Below are positions 55,225 to 62,449 of a DNA stretch of 64,000 nt, piece after piece. The position numbers were made by a program, and so were the translations under genes. How positions within the stretch are numbered: the first letter of the stretch is position 1; every line of letters begins with the position of its first letter. The notes below the pieces were generated by a model. That model did not search any database. It was not told the DNA's origin and worked only from the letters and a program-made list of their open reading frames with translations. Source of the DNA: Aeromicrobium phoceense (GTDB lineage: Bacteria; Actinomycetota; Actinomycetes; Propionibacteriales; Nocardioidaceae). The DNA lies in NCBI RefSeq assembly GCF_013868155.1, contig NZ_JACEOG010000001.1:1116001-1180000 (forward strand). Reading direction: 5' to 3'.

Positions 55225-55764
55225 TCAGGCGAACAGCGAGATGAGCGAGAGCTCGGAGTAGTCCGAGCTGGTGTCCGAGGACGCGACGCCGGCGATGATC
55301 AGCACGATGAAGAACGCGAACGCGACGATGCCCAGGATCAGCAGCACCGTGCCGATGATGCCCAGGATGCGTCCGGCCTGCGCCTCGCCGCGACCGTCGT
55401 AGACGCCCGGGTTGGCGTCGATCTCGGCCACGGCGCGGTTGCCCATGACCCACGCGAAGGGCGCGAGGACGCTGCAGACGATGAGGCCGAGGATGCCCAG
55501 GATCAGCACCAGGGTGGCCTTCGGGTGCTTCGGCGGGGGACCGCCCCACTGCGGCTGGCCGGCGTAGGGCTGGCCGGGGCCGGGAGGCTGCGCGCCGTAG
55601 GGCTGCTGGCCGGGGTACGGCTGCTGCTGGCCCGGGTACGGCTGCTGCTGCCCGGGGTACGGCTGCTGCTGCGGAGGCTGGGAGGACTGCTCGGGACCCG
55701 TCGGGTCGTTCGGCTGCTGGCCGGAGGGGTCGCCCGGGTACGACGGCGGCTGGTTCTCGCTCAT
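55225..55764 (-). CDS. DUF4190 domain membrane protein with PYPGQQQ repeats
   Basis: 179 aa. The N-terminal ~75 residues are low-complexity, Pro/Gln/Gly rich, with PYPGQQ repeated three times in tandem (QPYPGQQQPYPGQQ). Two membrane spans follow (ATLVLILGILGLIVCSVLAPFAWVMG and GRILGIIGTVLLILGIVAFAFFIVLIIAG), separated by NRAVAEIDANPGVYDGRGEAQAG, the DUF4190 signature. Function unknown. ATG 55764 overlaps the add stop by 4 bases, so it is read from the add promoter. Confidence 0.85.
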   Translation of the reverse strand: MSENQPPSYPGDPSGQQPNDPTGPEQSSQPPQQQPYPGQQQPYPGQQQPYPGQQPYGAQPPGPGQPYAGQPQWGGPPPKHPKATLVLILGILGLIVCSVLAPFAWVMGNRAVAEIDANPGVYDGRGEAQAGRILGIIGTVLLILGIVAFAFFIVLIIAGVASSDTSSDYSELSLISLFA

Positions 55765-56792
55765 GGGGTCATCGTTCCACGTTCGTCGGCCAGCCAGGCC
55801 TCGACACCCGCGAGTGCCGACGTCCTCAGGTCCTCGGGCGCCTGTGAGGCGCGCAGCGAGCGACGCGCCAGCTCCGCGAGCTCCTCGTCGCTGAAGTTCT
55901 GGGCCGCGCGCAGCAGGGCGTACTGGCCGGCCAGCCGGGTGCCGAACAGCAGCGGGTCGTCGGCCCCGAGGGCCACGTCGACCCCGGCCGCCATCAGCTC
56001 GCGCACCGGCACCTCGTCGATCGTGGCGTAGACGCCGAGCGACACGTTGGAGGCCGGACAGACCTCGAGCCCGATGCCGGCGTTCGCGATCGACTCGAGC
56101 AGGCGCGGGTCCTCCGCGGCGCGCACGCCGTGGCCGAGCCGGTGCGGGGCGAGGTGGGTGAGGCACTGGCGTACGTGCTCGGGGCCGCGGAGCTCACCGC
56201 CGTGGGGCACCAGCACCAGTCCCGCCCGGTCGGCGATGCGGAACGCAGGGCCGAAGGCCGAGGTGTCGCCGCGCCGCTCGTCGTTCGACAGCCCGAAGCC
56301 GTGGACGCCGCGCCCCGCGTACTGGCCGGCGAGCCGGGCGAGGGTGCGGGCGTCGAGGGGGTGGCGCGTGCGGTTCGCCGCGATGATCACGCTCATCCCG
56401 AGGCCCGTCGAGGCGGAGGCGTCGCGGACCGCGTCGATGACCAGGTCGGTGAACGCGGTGATCCCGCCGAACTTCGCGGCGTACCCTGAGGGGTCGACCT
56501 GGATCTCGGTCCAGACGCAGCCGTCGGCGCGATCGTCCTCGGCGGCCTCGCGGACGAGCCGGCGCACGTCGCCCTCGGTGCGCAGCACGGAGCGGGCCAC
56601 GTCGTAGAGCCGCTGGAAGCGGAACCAGCCCTTCTCGTCGGCCGCGGAGAGCTGCGGCGGCCACTCCTCGACGAGGGCCGAGGGCAGGTGCACGCCGTCG
56701 CGCTCGGCCAGCTCGATCAGCGTGCCGTGGCGCATCGAGCCGGTGAAGTGCAGGTGCAGATGTGCCTTGGGGAGAGTCGTCAGCGGCCGCAC
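55761..56792 (-). CDS. add: Adenosine deaminase
   Basis: 343 aa metal-dependent deaminase. Zinc ligands H13 and H15 in KAHLHLHFTGSM, catalytic histidine/glutamate in VPHGGELRG, HRLGHGVRAAEDP, and GADDPLLFG. It converts adenosine to inosine (or acts on a related purine). GTG 56792 has CACGAT 6 bases upstream, a weaker form of the leaderless box. Upstream of the DUF4190 gene in the same operon. Confidence 0.9.
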   Translation of the reverse strand: MRPLTTLPKAHLHLHFTGSMRHGTLIELAERDGVHLPSALVEEWPPQLSAADEKGWFRFQRLYDVARSVLRTEGDVRRLVREAAEDDRADGCVWTEIQVDPSGYAAKFGGITAFTDLVIDAVRDASASTGLGMSVIIAANRTRHPLDARTLARLAGQYAGRGVHGFGLSNDERRGDTSAFGPAFRIADRAGLVLVPHGGELRGPEHVRQCLTHLAPHRLGHGVRAAEDPRLLESIANAGIGLEVCPASNVSLGVYATIDEVPVRELMAAGVDVALGADDPLLFGTRLAGQYALLRAAQNFSDEELAELARRSLRASQAPEDLRTSALAGVEAWLADERGTMTP

Positions 56793-56798
56793 GCGGCC

Positions 56799-56804
56799 AT
56801 CGTG
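56799..56804 (-). promoter_or_regulatory. Possible leaderless -10 box (CACGAT) for add
   Basis: On the minus strand CACGAT ends 6 bases before GTG 56792; the first base departs from TANNNT. Confidence 0.35.
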
Positions 56805-56879
56805 CCACGCGGCCCGGACGGGGGTTCGGGCAGCGCCGGGGACGCCCGGTTTCGCTTTCGTGGGCGAGGTGCGTACACT

Positions 56880-56912
56880 TGACGAAACCGGCGAAACTAC
56901 CCTGTTTCGTCA
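56880..56912. promoter_or_regulatory. Inverted repeat before tRNA-Trp and secE
   Basis: TGACGAAAC (56880-56888) and GTTTCGTCA (56904-56912) are perfect 9-base inverted repeats 15 bases apart, 18 bases before tRNA-Trp. TACACT (56874-56879) and TACCCT (56898-56903) are candidate -10 boxes beside it. It may be an operator or a leader hairpin. Confidence 0.45.
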
Positions 56913-56929
56913 TGCCCGGAATCGGGCGG

Positions 56930-57002
56930 AGGGCACTGGCGCAACTGGTAGCGCATCGGTCTCCAAAACCGAAGGTTGGGGGTTCAAGTCCCTCGTGCCC
57001 TG
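56930..57002 (+). tRNA. tRNA-Trp (CCA)
   Basis: Acceptor arms AGGGCAC (56930-56936) and GTGCCCT (56995-57001) pair fully, with G as discriminator. The loop CTCCAAA in TCGGTCTCCAAAACCGA gives anticodon CCA; T arm GGGGGTTCAAGTCCCTC. It stands directly before secE, as in most actinobacteria. Confidence 0.95.
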
Positions 57003-57044
57003 CAAGGTCGGCCCCGAGCCGGCACCGTTCGACGAAGGAGCACC

Positions 57045-57266
57045 GTGAGCGAGAATCACGAACTGGCAGGGACGCGCACCAAGCGCACGTCCCCGCTGAC
57101 GTTCTACCGCCAGGTGGTCGCCGAGCTGCGCAAGGTGGTGTGGCCGACCCGTCCGCAGGTCGTCAACTACTTCTTCGTCGTGCTCGTCTTCGTGCTGATC
57201 ATGATGGCGTTCGTCGCCGCGCTGGACTACGGGTTCGGCAAGGCCGCCTTCGCCATCTTCGCCTAG
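57045..57266 (+). CDS. secE: Preprotein translocase subunit SecE
   Basis: 73 aa. The conserved [20 protein letters not shown] precedes one membrane span ([20 protein letters not shown]). GTG 57045 has AAGGAG 5 bases upstream, which sets the start; the earlier ATG lies in tRNA-Trp. SecE clamps the SecY channel. nusG follows after 19 bases. Confidence 0.95.
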   Translation: MSENHELAGTRTKRTSPLTFYRQVVAELRKVVWPTRPQVVNYFFVVLVFVLIMMAFVAALDYGFGKAAFAIFA

Positions 57267-57285
57267 ACCAAGGACTGAAACCTCT

Positions 57286-58110
57286 GTGACCTCCGAATTC
57301 GACGAGAACGACGCGCCCGTGGACCAGACGTCCACCGAGGAGGCGTCGGTCGACGAGACCCCCGCCGCCGACGGCGTGGACGAGGTCGCTGACGTCGACA
57401 CCGACGCCACCGACTCCGACGACACCCCGGCCGACGAGACCGAGGGCGACGACGACACCGCCGAGGCCCCCGCGGCCGAGGACGAGGCCGCCGCCGACCC
57501 GCTGCAGGAGTTCCGCGACCGCCTCTGGAGCCAGCCCGGCGACTGGTACGTGATCCACACGTACGCCGGCATGGAGAAGCGCGTCCAGCAGAACCTCGAG
57601 AACCGCAAGGTCGCCCTCAACGCCGAGGACTTCATCCACGAGATCGTCGTCCCCACCGAAGAGGTCGCCGAGATCAAGAACGGCCAGCGCAAGCTCGTGC
57701 GCCGCACCGTGCTCCCGGGCTACGTGCTCGTGCGCATGGACCTGACCGACGACTCCTGGGGCGTCGTGCGCCACACCCCGTCGGTCACCGGCTTCGTCGG
57801 CAACGCCCACCAGCCGGTGCCGCTCAGCCTCAGCGAGGTCGAGAAGATGCTGGCCCCCGCGGTCGAGGCCGAGGTCGCCGCCGAGGCCACCGAGAGCGCC
57901 GAGAAGACCCAGCAGGCTGCCGCCGCCAAGGTCGAGTTCAGCGACTTCGCCGCGGGCGACTCGGTGCTCGTCATCGACGGCCCGTTCGCCACGCTGCACG
58001 CCACGATCACCGAGATCAACATCGACGGCCAGAAGGTCAAGGGCCTCGTCGAGATCTTCGGGCGCGAGACCTCGGTCGAGCTCCCGTTCGACTACATCCA
58101 GAAGGTTTGA
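57286..58110 (+). CDS. nusG: Transcription termination/antitermination protein NusG
   Basis: 274 aa. An acidic low-complexity extension (about residues 1-75, many D, E, T and A) precedes the NGN domain that starts at [22 protein letters not shown] (from residue 86). The KOW domain is [19 protein letters not shown] (from 223) with [18 protein letters not shown]. The usual G in the KOW loop (FAGx or GxI) reads H-A here. Binds RNA polymerase and links it to Rho or the ribosome. Confidence 0.96.
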   Translation: MTSEFDENDAPVDQTSTEEASVDETPAADGVDEVADVDTDATDSDDTPADETEGDDDTAEAPAAEDEAAADPLQEFRDRLWSQPGDWYVIHTYAGMEKRVQQNLENRKVALNAEDFIHEIVVPTEEVAEIKNGQRKLVRRTVLPGYVLVRMDLTDDSWGVVRHTPSVTGFVGNAHQPVPLSLSEVEKMLAPAVEAEVAAEATESAEKTQQAAAAKVEFSDFAAGDSVLVIDGPFATLHATITEINIDGQKVKGLVEIFGRETSVELPFDYIQKV

Positions 58111-58157
58111 TCGCCCCGCGATCAAAGGTCAGGTCACCGCACTGAACGAGCGGTGAC
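58108..58157 (+). promoter_or_regulatory. Hairpins in the nusG-rplK gap
   Basis: TGATCGC-CCC-GCGATCA (58108-58124) starts at the nusG stop, and GTCACCGC (58133-58140) pairs with GCGGTGAC (58150-58157) around 9 bases. They may separate nusG and rplK mRNA or be a leader structure; L11 operons are controlled by L1 in other bacteria, but no clear L1 site is identified here. Confidence 0.4.
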
Positions 58158-58193
58158 GGACTCAGAACGAACAACCAGTTAGAAGGACCCGAA

Positions 58194-58625
58194 ATGCCTC
58201 CCAAGAAGAAGGTCGCGGCTGTCGTCAAGGTGCAGCTGCAGGCCGGCAAGGCCAACCCGGCGCCGCCCGTCGGCACCGCGCTCGGCCCGCACGGCGTCAA
58301 CATCATGGACTTCTGCAAGGCGTACAACGCCCAGACCGAGTCCATGGCCGGCAACGTCATCCCCGTCGAGATCACGATCTACGAAGATCGCTCGTTCACG
58401 TTCGTCACCAAGACGCCCCCGGCCGCCGAGCTGATCAAGAAGGCCGCCGGCCTCTCCAAGGGCTCGTCCGTGCCGAACACCGACAAGGTCGGCAAGCTGA
58501 CCAAGGATCAGGTGCGCGAGATCGCCCAGACCAAGATGCCCGACATCAACGCCAACGACATCGATGGCGCGATGAAGATCGTCGAGGGAACCGCCCGCTC
58601 CATGGGCGTCACCGTCGAGAAGTGA
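58194..58625 (+). CDS. rplK: 50S ribosomal protein L11
   Basis: 143 aa. [33 protein letters not shown] is the N-terminal proline-rich domain, and [13 protein letters not shown] with the C-terminal RNA-binding part follows. RBS AGAAGGA lies before ATG 58194. It binds 23S rRNA at the GTPase centre. rplA follows after 109 bases. Confidence 0.97.
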   Translation: MPPKKKVAAVVKVQLQAGKANPAPPVGTALGPHGVNIMDFCKAYNAQTESMAGNVIPVEITIYEDRSFTFVTKTPPAAELIKKAAGLSKGSSVPNTDKVGKLTKDQVREIAQTKMPDINANDIDGAMKIVEGTARSMGVTVEK

Positions 58626-58734
58626 TCACCCTCGGCGGTCCTCCGACCGCCGATCCCCGTGGGAGGGCCAGCTGGGCCCGCACCACACCTGGTAGCAACA
58701 GACAGCAATGTCTTGGAAATGAAGGAAACCAGTC

Positions 58735-59451
58735 ATGACACAGCACAGCAAGGCGTACCGCGCCGTCGCCGAGAAGATCGACCGCGACGCCCTGTACACG
58801 CCCCTGCAGGCCACCACCCTGGCCAAGGAGTCCGGCTCCAAGAAGTACGACTCGACCGTCGACGCCGTCGTGCGTCTCGGCGTCGATCCCCGTAAGGCCG
58901 ACCAGATGGTGCGCGGCACCGTCAACCTGCCGCACGGGACCGGCAAGACCGCCCGGGTCCTGGTCTTCGCCACCGGCGCCAACGCCGATGCCGCTCGTGA
59001 GGCCGGCGCCGACTTCGTCGGTGCCGACGAGCTCGTCGACAAGATCAACGGCGGCTGGCTCGACTTCGACGCCGTCGTCGCCACGCCCGACATGATGGGC
59101 AAGGTCGGCCGCCTGGGCCGCGTCCTCGGTCCGCGCAACCTGATGCCGAACCCGAAGACCGGCACCGTCACCACCGACGTCGCCAAGGCCGTCGGCGACA
59201 TCAAGGGCGGCAAGATCGAGTTCCGCGTCGATCGTCACGCCAACGTGCACTTCGTGGTGGGCAAGGCGTCGTTCACCGCCGAGCAGCTCGCCGAGAACTA
59301 CGGCACGGCGATCGAGGAGATCCTGCGTCTCAAGCCGGCCAGCTCGAAGGGCCGCTACATCAAGCGGGCCACCATCTCCACCACGAACGGCCCCGGCATC
59401 CCGGTCGACCCGACGCGCGCGCGCAACTTCGCGTCCGACGACGAGGCCTGA
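58735..59451 (+). CDS. rplA: 50S ribosomal protein L1
   Basis: 238 aa. [40 protein letters not shown] and [16 protein letters not shown] are conserved. RBS GAAGGA lies upstream (ATGAAGGAAACCAGTC). It forms the mobile L1 stalk and can repress its own operon in other bacteria. A perfect hairpin terminator follows. Confidence 0.97.
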   Translation: MTQHSKAYRAVAEKIDRDALYTPLQATTLAKESGSKKYDSTVDAVVRLGVDPRKADQMVRGTVNLPHGTGKTARVLVFATGANADAAREAGADFVGADELVDKINGGWLDFDAVVATPDMMGKVGRLGRVLGPRNLMPNPKTGTVTTDVAKAVGDIKGGKIEFRVDRHANVHFVVGKASFTAEQLAENYGTAIEEILRLKPASSKGRYIKRATISTTNGPGIPVDPTRARNFASDDEA

Positions 59452-59468
59452 GCCAGCAGTTCAGCCGA

Positions 59469-59500
59469 CGACGCCGCCCTCCGCACGGAGGGCGGCGTCG
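59469..59500. terminator. Terminator after rplA
   Basis: CGACGCCGCCCTCCG (59469-59483) is fully complementary to CGGAGGGCGGCGTCG (59486-59500); CGTCTTTC follows. It closes the rplK-rplA unit. Confidence 0.85.
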
Positions 59501-59532
59501 CGTCTTTCCCGGGCCCGGGCCCGCGGGCCGGG

Positions 59533-59538
59533 CATGAT
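59533..59538 (+). promoter_or_regulatory. Possible leaderless -10 box (CATGAT) for the DUF202 gene
   Basis: CATGAT ends 6 bases before ATG 59545; no RBS is present. Confidence 0.35.
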
Positions 59539-59544
59539 GGGGCG

Positions 59545-59901
59545 ATGACCGATCGACGCCCCCGCTGGGTCTACGAGGCCGGCGACGAGCCCGACCCGCG
59601 CTTCAGCCTGGCCAACGAGCGGACGTTCCTGGCCTGGGTCCGGACGTCGATCGGGATCATGGCCGGTGCCGTCGCGCTGTACAGCCTCGAGCTGCCCGGG
59701 CCCGACGGCCCCCGCACCGTCGTGCTCGTGCTCCTGCTCACCCTTGCCGCCGGGTGCGCGGTGATGTCGTGGCTGCGCTGGGCGAAGGTCGAGCGCGCCA
59801 TGCGCCGACGCGAGCCCTTGCCGGCCTTCACGTCCGCGCCGGTGGTCGCGCTCGCGCTCGTTCTCATGGCCATCGTCCTGGCCTTCGTGGTCGTCGTCTG
59901 A
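59545..59901 (+). CDS. DUF202 (YidH-like) membrane protein
   Basis: 118 aa. DPRFSLANERTFLAWVRTSIGIMAGAVAL is the DUF202 signature, followed by spans VVLVLLLTLAAGCAVMSWLRW and VVALALVLMAIVLAFVVVV. Function unknown. It sits with the next lipoprotein gene inside the ribosomal gene block, between rplA and rplJ. Confidence 0.88.
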   Translation: MTDRRPRWVYEAGDEPDPRFSLANERTFLAWVRTSIGIMAGAVALYSLELPGPDGPRTVVLVLLLTLAAGCAVMSWLRWAKVERAMRRREPLPAFTSAPVVALALVLMAIVLAFVVVV

Positions 59902-59946
59902 GCGAGCGGAGCACGGCGAACGCCCTCTCGGTGAGGAAACGGCGAG

Positions 59947-59952
59947 TACTGT
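59947..59952 (+). promoter_or_regulatory. Predicted leaderless -10 box (TACTGT)
   Basis: TACTGT ends 7 bases before ATG 59960 of the lipoprotein gene. Confidence 0.5.
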
Positions 59953-59959
59953 CGCAGGC

Positions 59960-60781
59960 ATGAGGAAGTCGCTCAAGGTCTCGCTCGCCGCCACGATCCT
60001 GGCGCTCACCTCCGCCTGCGGTGCCGGTGGTGCCGATCTCACCGCCGCCGACGGCACGTCGAGCCCGGCGAAGGCAGCAGCGGCCGCGGCCGCTGCCGAT
60101 CCGCTCACGCAGGAGAACTTCGTCGAGCGGCTCACGGCGGCCCAGCTCGCCGCCGGCAGTGCCCACGTCGAGATGGACGACGGGGTCGACATGCGCGGCG
60201 ACGTCCGTCTGGCCGAGGACCTCGAGGGCACGGAGGCGCGGGTCACGATGGGCGCCGGACCGATGCTGATGGACCTGCGGGTCGTCGACGGCATCGTCTA
60301 CCTCAAGCTGGGCGAGCTCAGCGGTGGCAAGTTCATCCGGGTGGACCTGAACGATCCGAAGGACCCCGTCGGCCAGCACTTCGGATCCATGGCCGGGCAG
60401 GTCGATCCCACGAAGCAGCTGAAGGTGTTCAGCGACGCGCTCGTCGAGTTCGACGACCAGGGACCCGGCGGCGAGATCGACGGCGTCGAGACCACGAAGC
60501 TGCGGCTCGTGCTCGACGCCTCCAAGGCGCTCCAGGACCACGAGGCGGGCGGCCCCGGCCTCGGCGCCAAGGCCCCGAAGCAGCTCGAGTACACCCTCTA
60601 CGTCGGCTCGGACGACCTGCTGCGCCGGCTGACGATGGACATCGCGGGCTCCACGAAGACGATGGACTGGTCCAAGTGGGGCGAGCCCGTCGAGGTGAAG
60701 GCCCCGCCGGCCGACCAGGTCACCGACAGCAGCCGGCTGGGCGACCTGGGGCGCCTCATGGAGGGCTCCCGGAAGAGCTGA
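59960..60781 (+). CDS. LppX/LprAFG-type lipoprotein
   Basis: 273 aa. Signal peptide with lipobox T-S-A-C (lipidated C20), then a low-complexity Ala-rich linker. The mature domain (AHVEMDDGVDMRGDVRLAEDLEGTEARVTM, LMDLRVVDGIVYLKLGELSGGKFIRVDL) matches the LppX_LprAFG fold, which carries lipids across the cell envelope in mycobacteria. Whether it does so here is unknown. Such a gene between rplA and rplJ is frequent in actinobacteria. Confidence 0.82.
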   Translation: MRKSLKVSLAATILALTSACGAGGADLTAADGTSSPAKAAAAAAAADPLTQENFVERLTAAQLAAGSAHVEMDDGVDMRGDVRLAEDLEGTEARVTMGAGPMLMDLRVVDGIVYLKLGELSGGKFIRVDLNDPKDPVGQHFGSMAGQVDPTKQLKVFSDALVEFDDQGPGGEIDGVETTKLRLVLDASKALQDHEAGGPGLGAKAPKQLEYTLYVGSDDLLRRLTMDIAGSTKTMDWSKWGEPVEVKAPPADQVTDSSRLGDLGRLMEGSRKS

Positions 60782-60997
60782 TCCGGGCCCGATTTGGAGG
60801 AACGGCGGGCCGCCACCTAGACTGGCGGAACCGAAGACCGCCGGTGGTGTCTCCCACGAGTCACCCGAAGTGCCCGTCAGGGCGACCCGCGCAGGTGCAG
60901 ATCAGGGTTCGTCCCTGCGTTCACATGAGCGTCCTGTGCCCACGCACGGGGCGCTTTTCTCGTGCAGGCGTTCTTCGCATGACAGTGAAGGAGACCC
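60782..60997 (+). promoter_or_regulatory. rplJ leader (candidate L10 leader)
   Basis: 216 bases without a gene. Short pairing segments (CCCGTCAGGG near 60871 and CAGGGTTCGTCCCTG at about 60903-60917) precede the terminator-like stem at 60928-60955. The position before rplJ-rplL fits the L10(L12)4-bound autoregulatory leader known from other bacteria; an exact match to that RNA family was not tested. Confidence 0.5.
60928..60958 (+). terminator. Terminator-like stem with T-run in the rplJ leader
   Basis: AGCGTCCTGTGC (60928-60939) pairs with GCACGGGGCGCT (60944-60955), two G-T pairs included, around the loop CCAC; TTTT ends the element (60955-60958). It lies 40 bases before rplJ, where an attenuator would be expected, not at a gene end. 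Confidence 0.65.
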
Positions 60998-61633
60998 ATG
61001 GCACGCCCGGACAAGGCAGCAGCCGTCGCCGATCTCGCGGAGAGCTTCCGCGAGTCCAACGGCGCGGTGCTCACCGAGTACCGCGGCCTCAACGTCAAGC
61101 AGCTGCAGGATCTGCGGCGCGCGCTTGGCGATGCCGCGAGCTATGCCGTCGCCAAGAACACGCTGACCAAGATCGCCGCCAAGGACGCCGGAATCGAGCT
61201 CGACGAGTCGTTGCTCACCGGCCCCACCGCGATCGCCTTCATCACGGGCGACGCGGTCGAAGCGGCAAAGGGTCTGCGCGACTTCGCGAAGGCTAACCCC
61301 TCTCTCGTCGTCAAGGGCGGCTTCCTCGATGGGAAGCAGCTCGACGCCGAGGAGATCACGAAGCTGGCCGACCTCGAGTCGCGCGAGGTCCTCCTCGCCA
61401 AGCTCGCGGGTGGCTTGAAGGCCAACCTGGCCAAGGCCGCGGGGCTGTTCAACGCTCCGCTGTCGCAGGCAGCCCGCACCTTCGCGGCGCTGCAGGCGAA
61501 GGCCGAAGCCGATCCGTCGGTCCTGGCTGCGGGAGCTCCCGCCGCCGAGACCGCCGAGCAGGCACCCGCCGACGAGGCCCCCGCGGCCGAGTCGGCCACC
61601 GAGAACGTCGAGACCGACGTCACCGAGGGCTGA
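60998..61633 (+). CDS. rplJ: 50S ribosomal protein L10
   Basis: 211 aa. [22 protein letters not shown] and [17 protein letters not shown] form the rRNA-binding part, and the helix that carries L12 dimers comes after [20 protein letters not shown]. The last ~45 residues are an acidic, Ala-rich tail, common in actinobacteria. RBS GAAGGAGA precedes ATG 60998. rplL follows after 58 bases. Confidence 0.97.
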   Translation: MARPDKAAAVADLAESFRESNGAVLTEYRGLNVKQLQDLRRALGDAASYAVAKNTLTKIAAKDAGIELDESLLTGPTAIAFITGDAVEAAKGLRDFAKANPSLVVKGGFLDGKQLDAEEITKLADLESREVLLAKLAGGLKANLAKAAGLFNAPLSQAARTFAALQAKAEADPSVLAAGAPAAETAEQAPADEAPAAESATENVETDVTEG

Positions 61634-61691
61634 ACCGCCCCGATTCCCATCGGGACCCCCTCGGGGTCTCATTGCAGAAAGGACGCCAAAA

Positions 61692-62084
61692 ATGGCGAAG
61701 CTGAGCACCGACGAACTGTTGGACGCCTTCAAGGAGATGACGCTGATCGAGCTCTCTGAGTTCGTGAAGCAGTTCGAGGACACCTTCGAGGTCACCGCTG
61801 CTGCCCCGGTCGCCGTGGCCGCTGCGGGCGCCCCCGCCGCTGGTGGCGGCGACGCCGCCGCTGCCGAGGAGAAGGACGAGTTCGACGTCGTCCTCGAGGC
61901 TGCCGGCGACAAGAAGATCCAGGTCATCAAGGAGGTCCGTGGCCTCACGAGCCTGGGCCTCAAGGAGGCCAAGGATCTCGTCGAGAGCGCCCCCAAGGCC
62001 GTCCTGGAGGGCGTCAACAAGGACGCTGCCGAGAAGGCCAAGGAGGCCCTCGAGGCCGCCGGCGCCACGATCACCCTCAAGTGA
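61692..62084 (+). CDS. rplL: 50S ribosomal protein L7/L12
   Basis: 130 aa. N-terminal dimer domain ([25 protein letters not shown]), an Ala/Gly hinge near residues 36-60, and the C-terminal domain with [28 protein letters not shown] that contacts elongation factors. RBS AGAAAGGA. A hairpin terminator follows. Confidence 0.98.
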   Translation: MAKLSTDELLDAFKEMTLIELSEFVKQFEDTFEVTAAAPVAVAAAGAPAAGGGDAAAAEEKDEFDVVLEAAGDKKIQVIKEVRGLTSLGLKEAKDLVESAPKAVLEGVNKDAAEKAKEALEAAGATITLK

Positions 62085-62108
62085 TCCACGGCTGACTGCT
62101 CGCGCGAG

Positions 62109-62140
62109 AGCGCTCGTTCCCCTCGGGGGACGGGCGCTTT
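62109..62140 (+). terminator. Terminator after rplL
   Basis: AGCGCTCGTTCCCC (62109-62122) pairs with GGGGGACGGGCGCT (62125-62138), two G-T pairs included, and is followed by a short T-run. It may stop much of the rplJL transcript before rpoB. Confidence 0.75.
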
Positions 62141-62449
62141 CGCCGTTTCCGGGGGAGTCTGAATTCGCCGGGAGCAAAGGGGAAACGAACGATCGTTCCC
62201 GATCATCGCGACGATGTCAAGACCCGGGGTTGATTTCGGTGTGTCGTCGCGATAGCATGAAGGTTCGCGCCTACTTTGTCATGCCCTTGAACGGTCCTGC
62301 CCGCTGTGTGCAGGACTTGACGGGGTCCCCGAAGCATGCGCGCGCACGGCACCTGTCGTGCGGGTTGGGCGGCGTGAGCCGCGCAACACAACTGAAGAGT
62401 ACAGAACCGCCACGTTCATCGCATGCGAGTTCCTTCGGAAGGACTTCTC
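62139..62449 (+). other. Intergenic region and rpoB 5' leader
   Basis: 365 bases lie between rplL and rpoB with no gene. After the terminator comes a promoter (62230-62258) and then a predicted leader of about 185 bases. The leader has a CGCACG/CGTGCG stem (near 62342-62361) and several in-frame short starts but no convincing leader peptide. Confidence 0.5.
62230..62258 (+). promoter_or_regulatory. Sigma-A-like promoter for rpoB
   Basis: TTGATT (62230-62235) and TAGCAT (62253-62258) are separated by 17 bases, the best -35/-10 pair found in the window. Transcription would start near 62265, giving rpoBC its own promoter downstream of the rplL terminator. Confidence 0.65.

Noticed and set aside
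62423..62449. ATG 62423 as the rpoB start
   Set aside because: In frame but without an RBS; TTG 62450 has GGAAGGA at the right distance and is the usual actinobacterial start.
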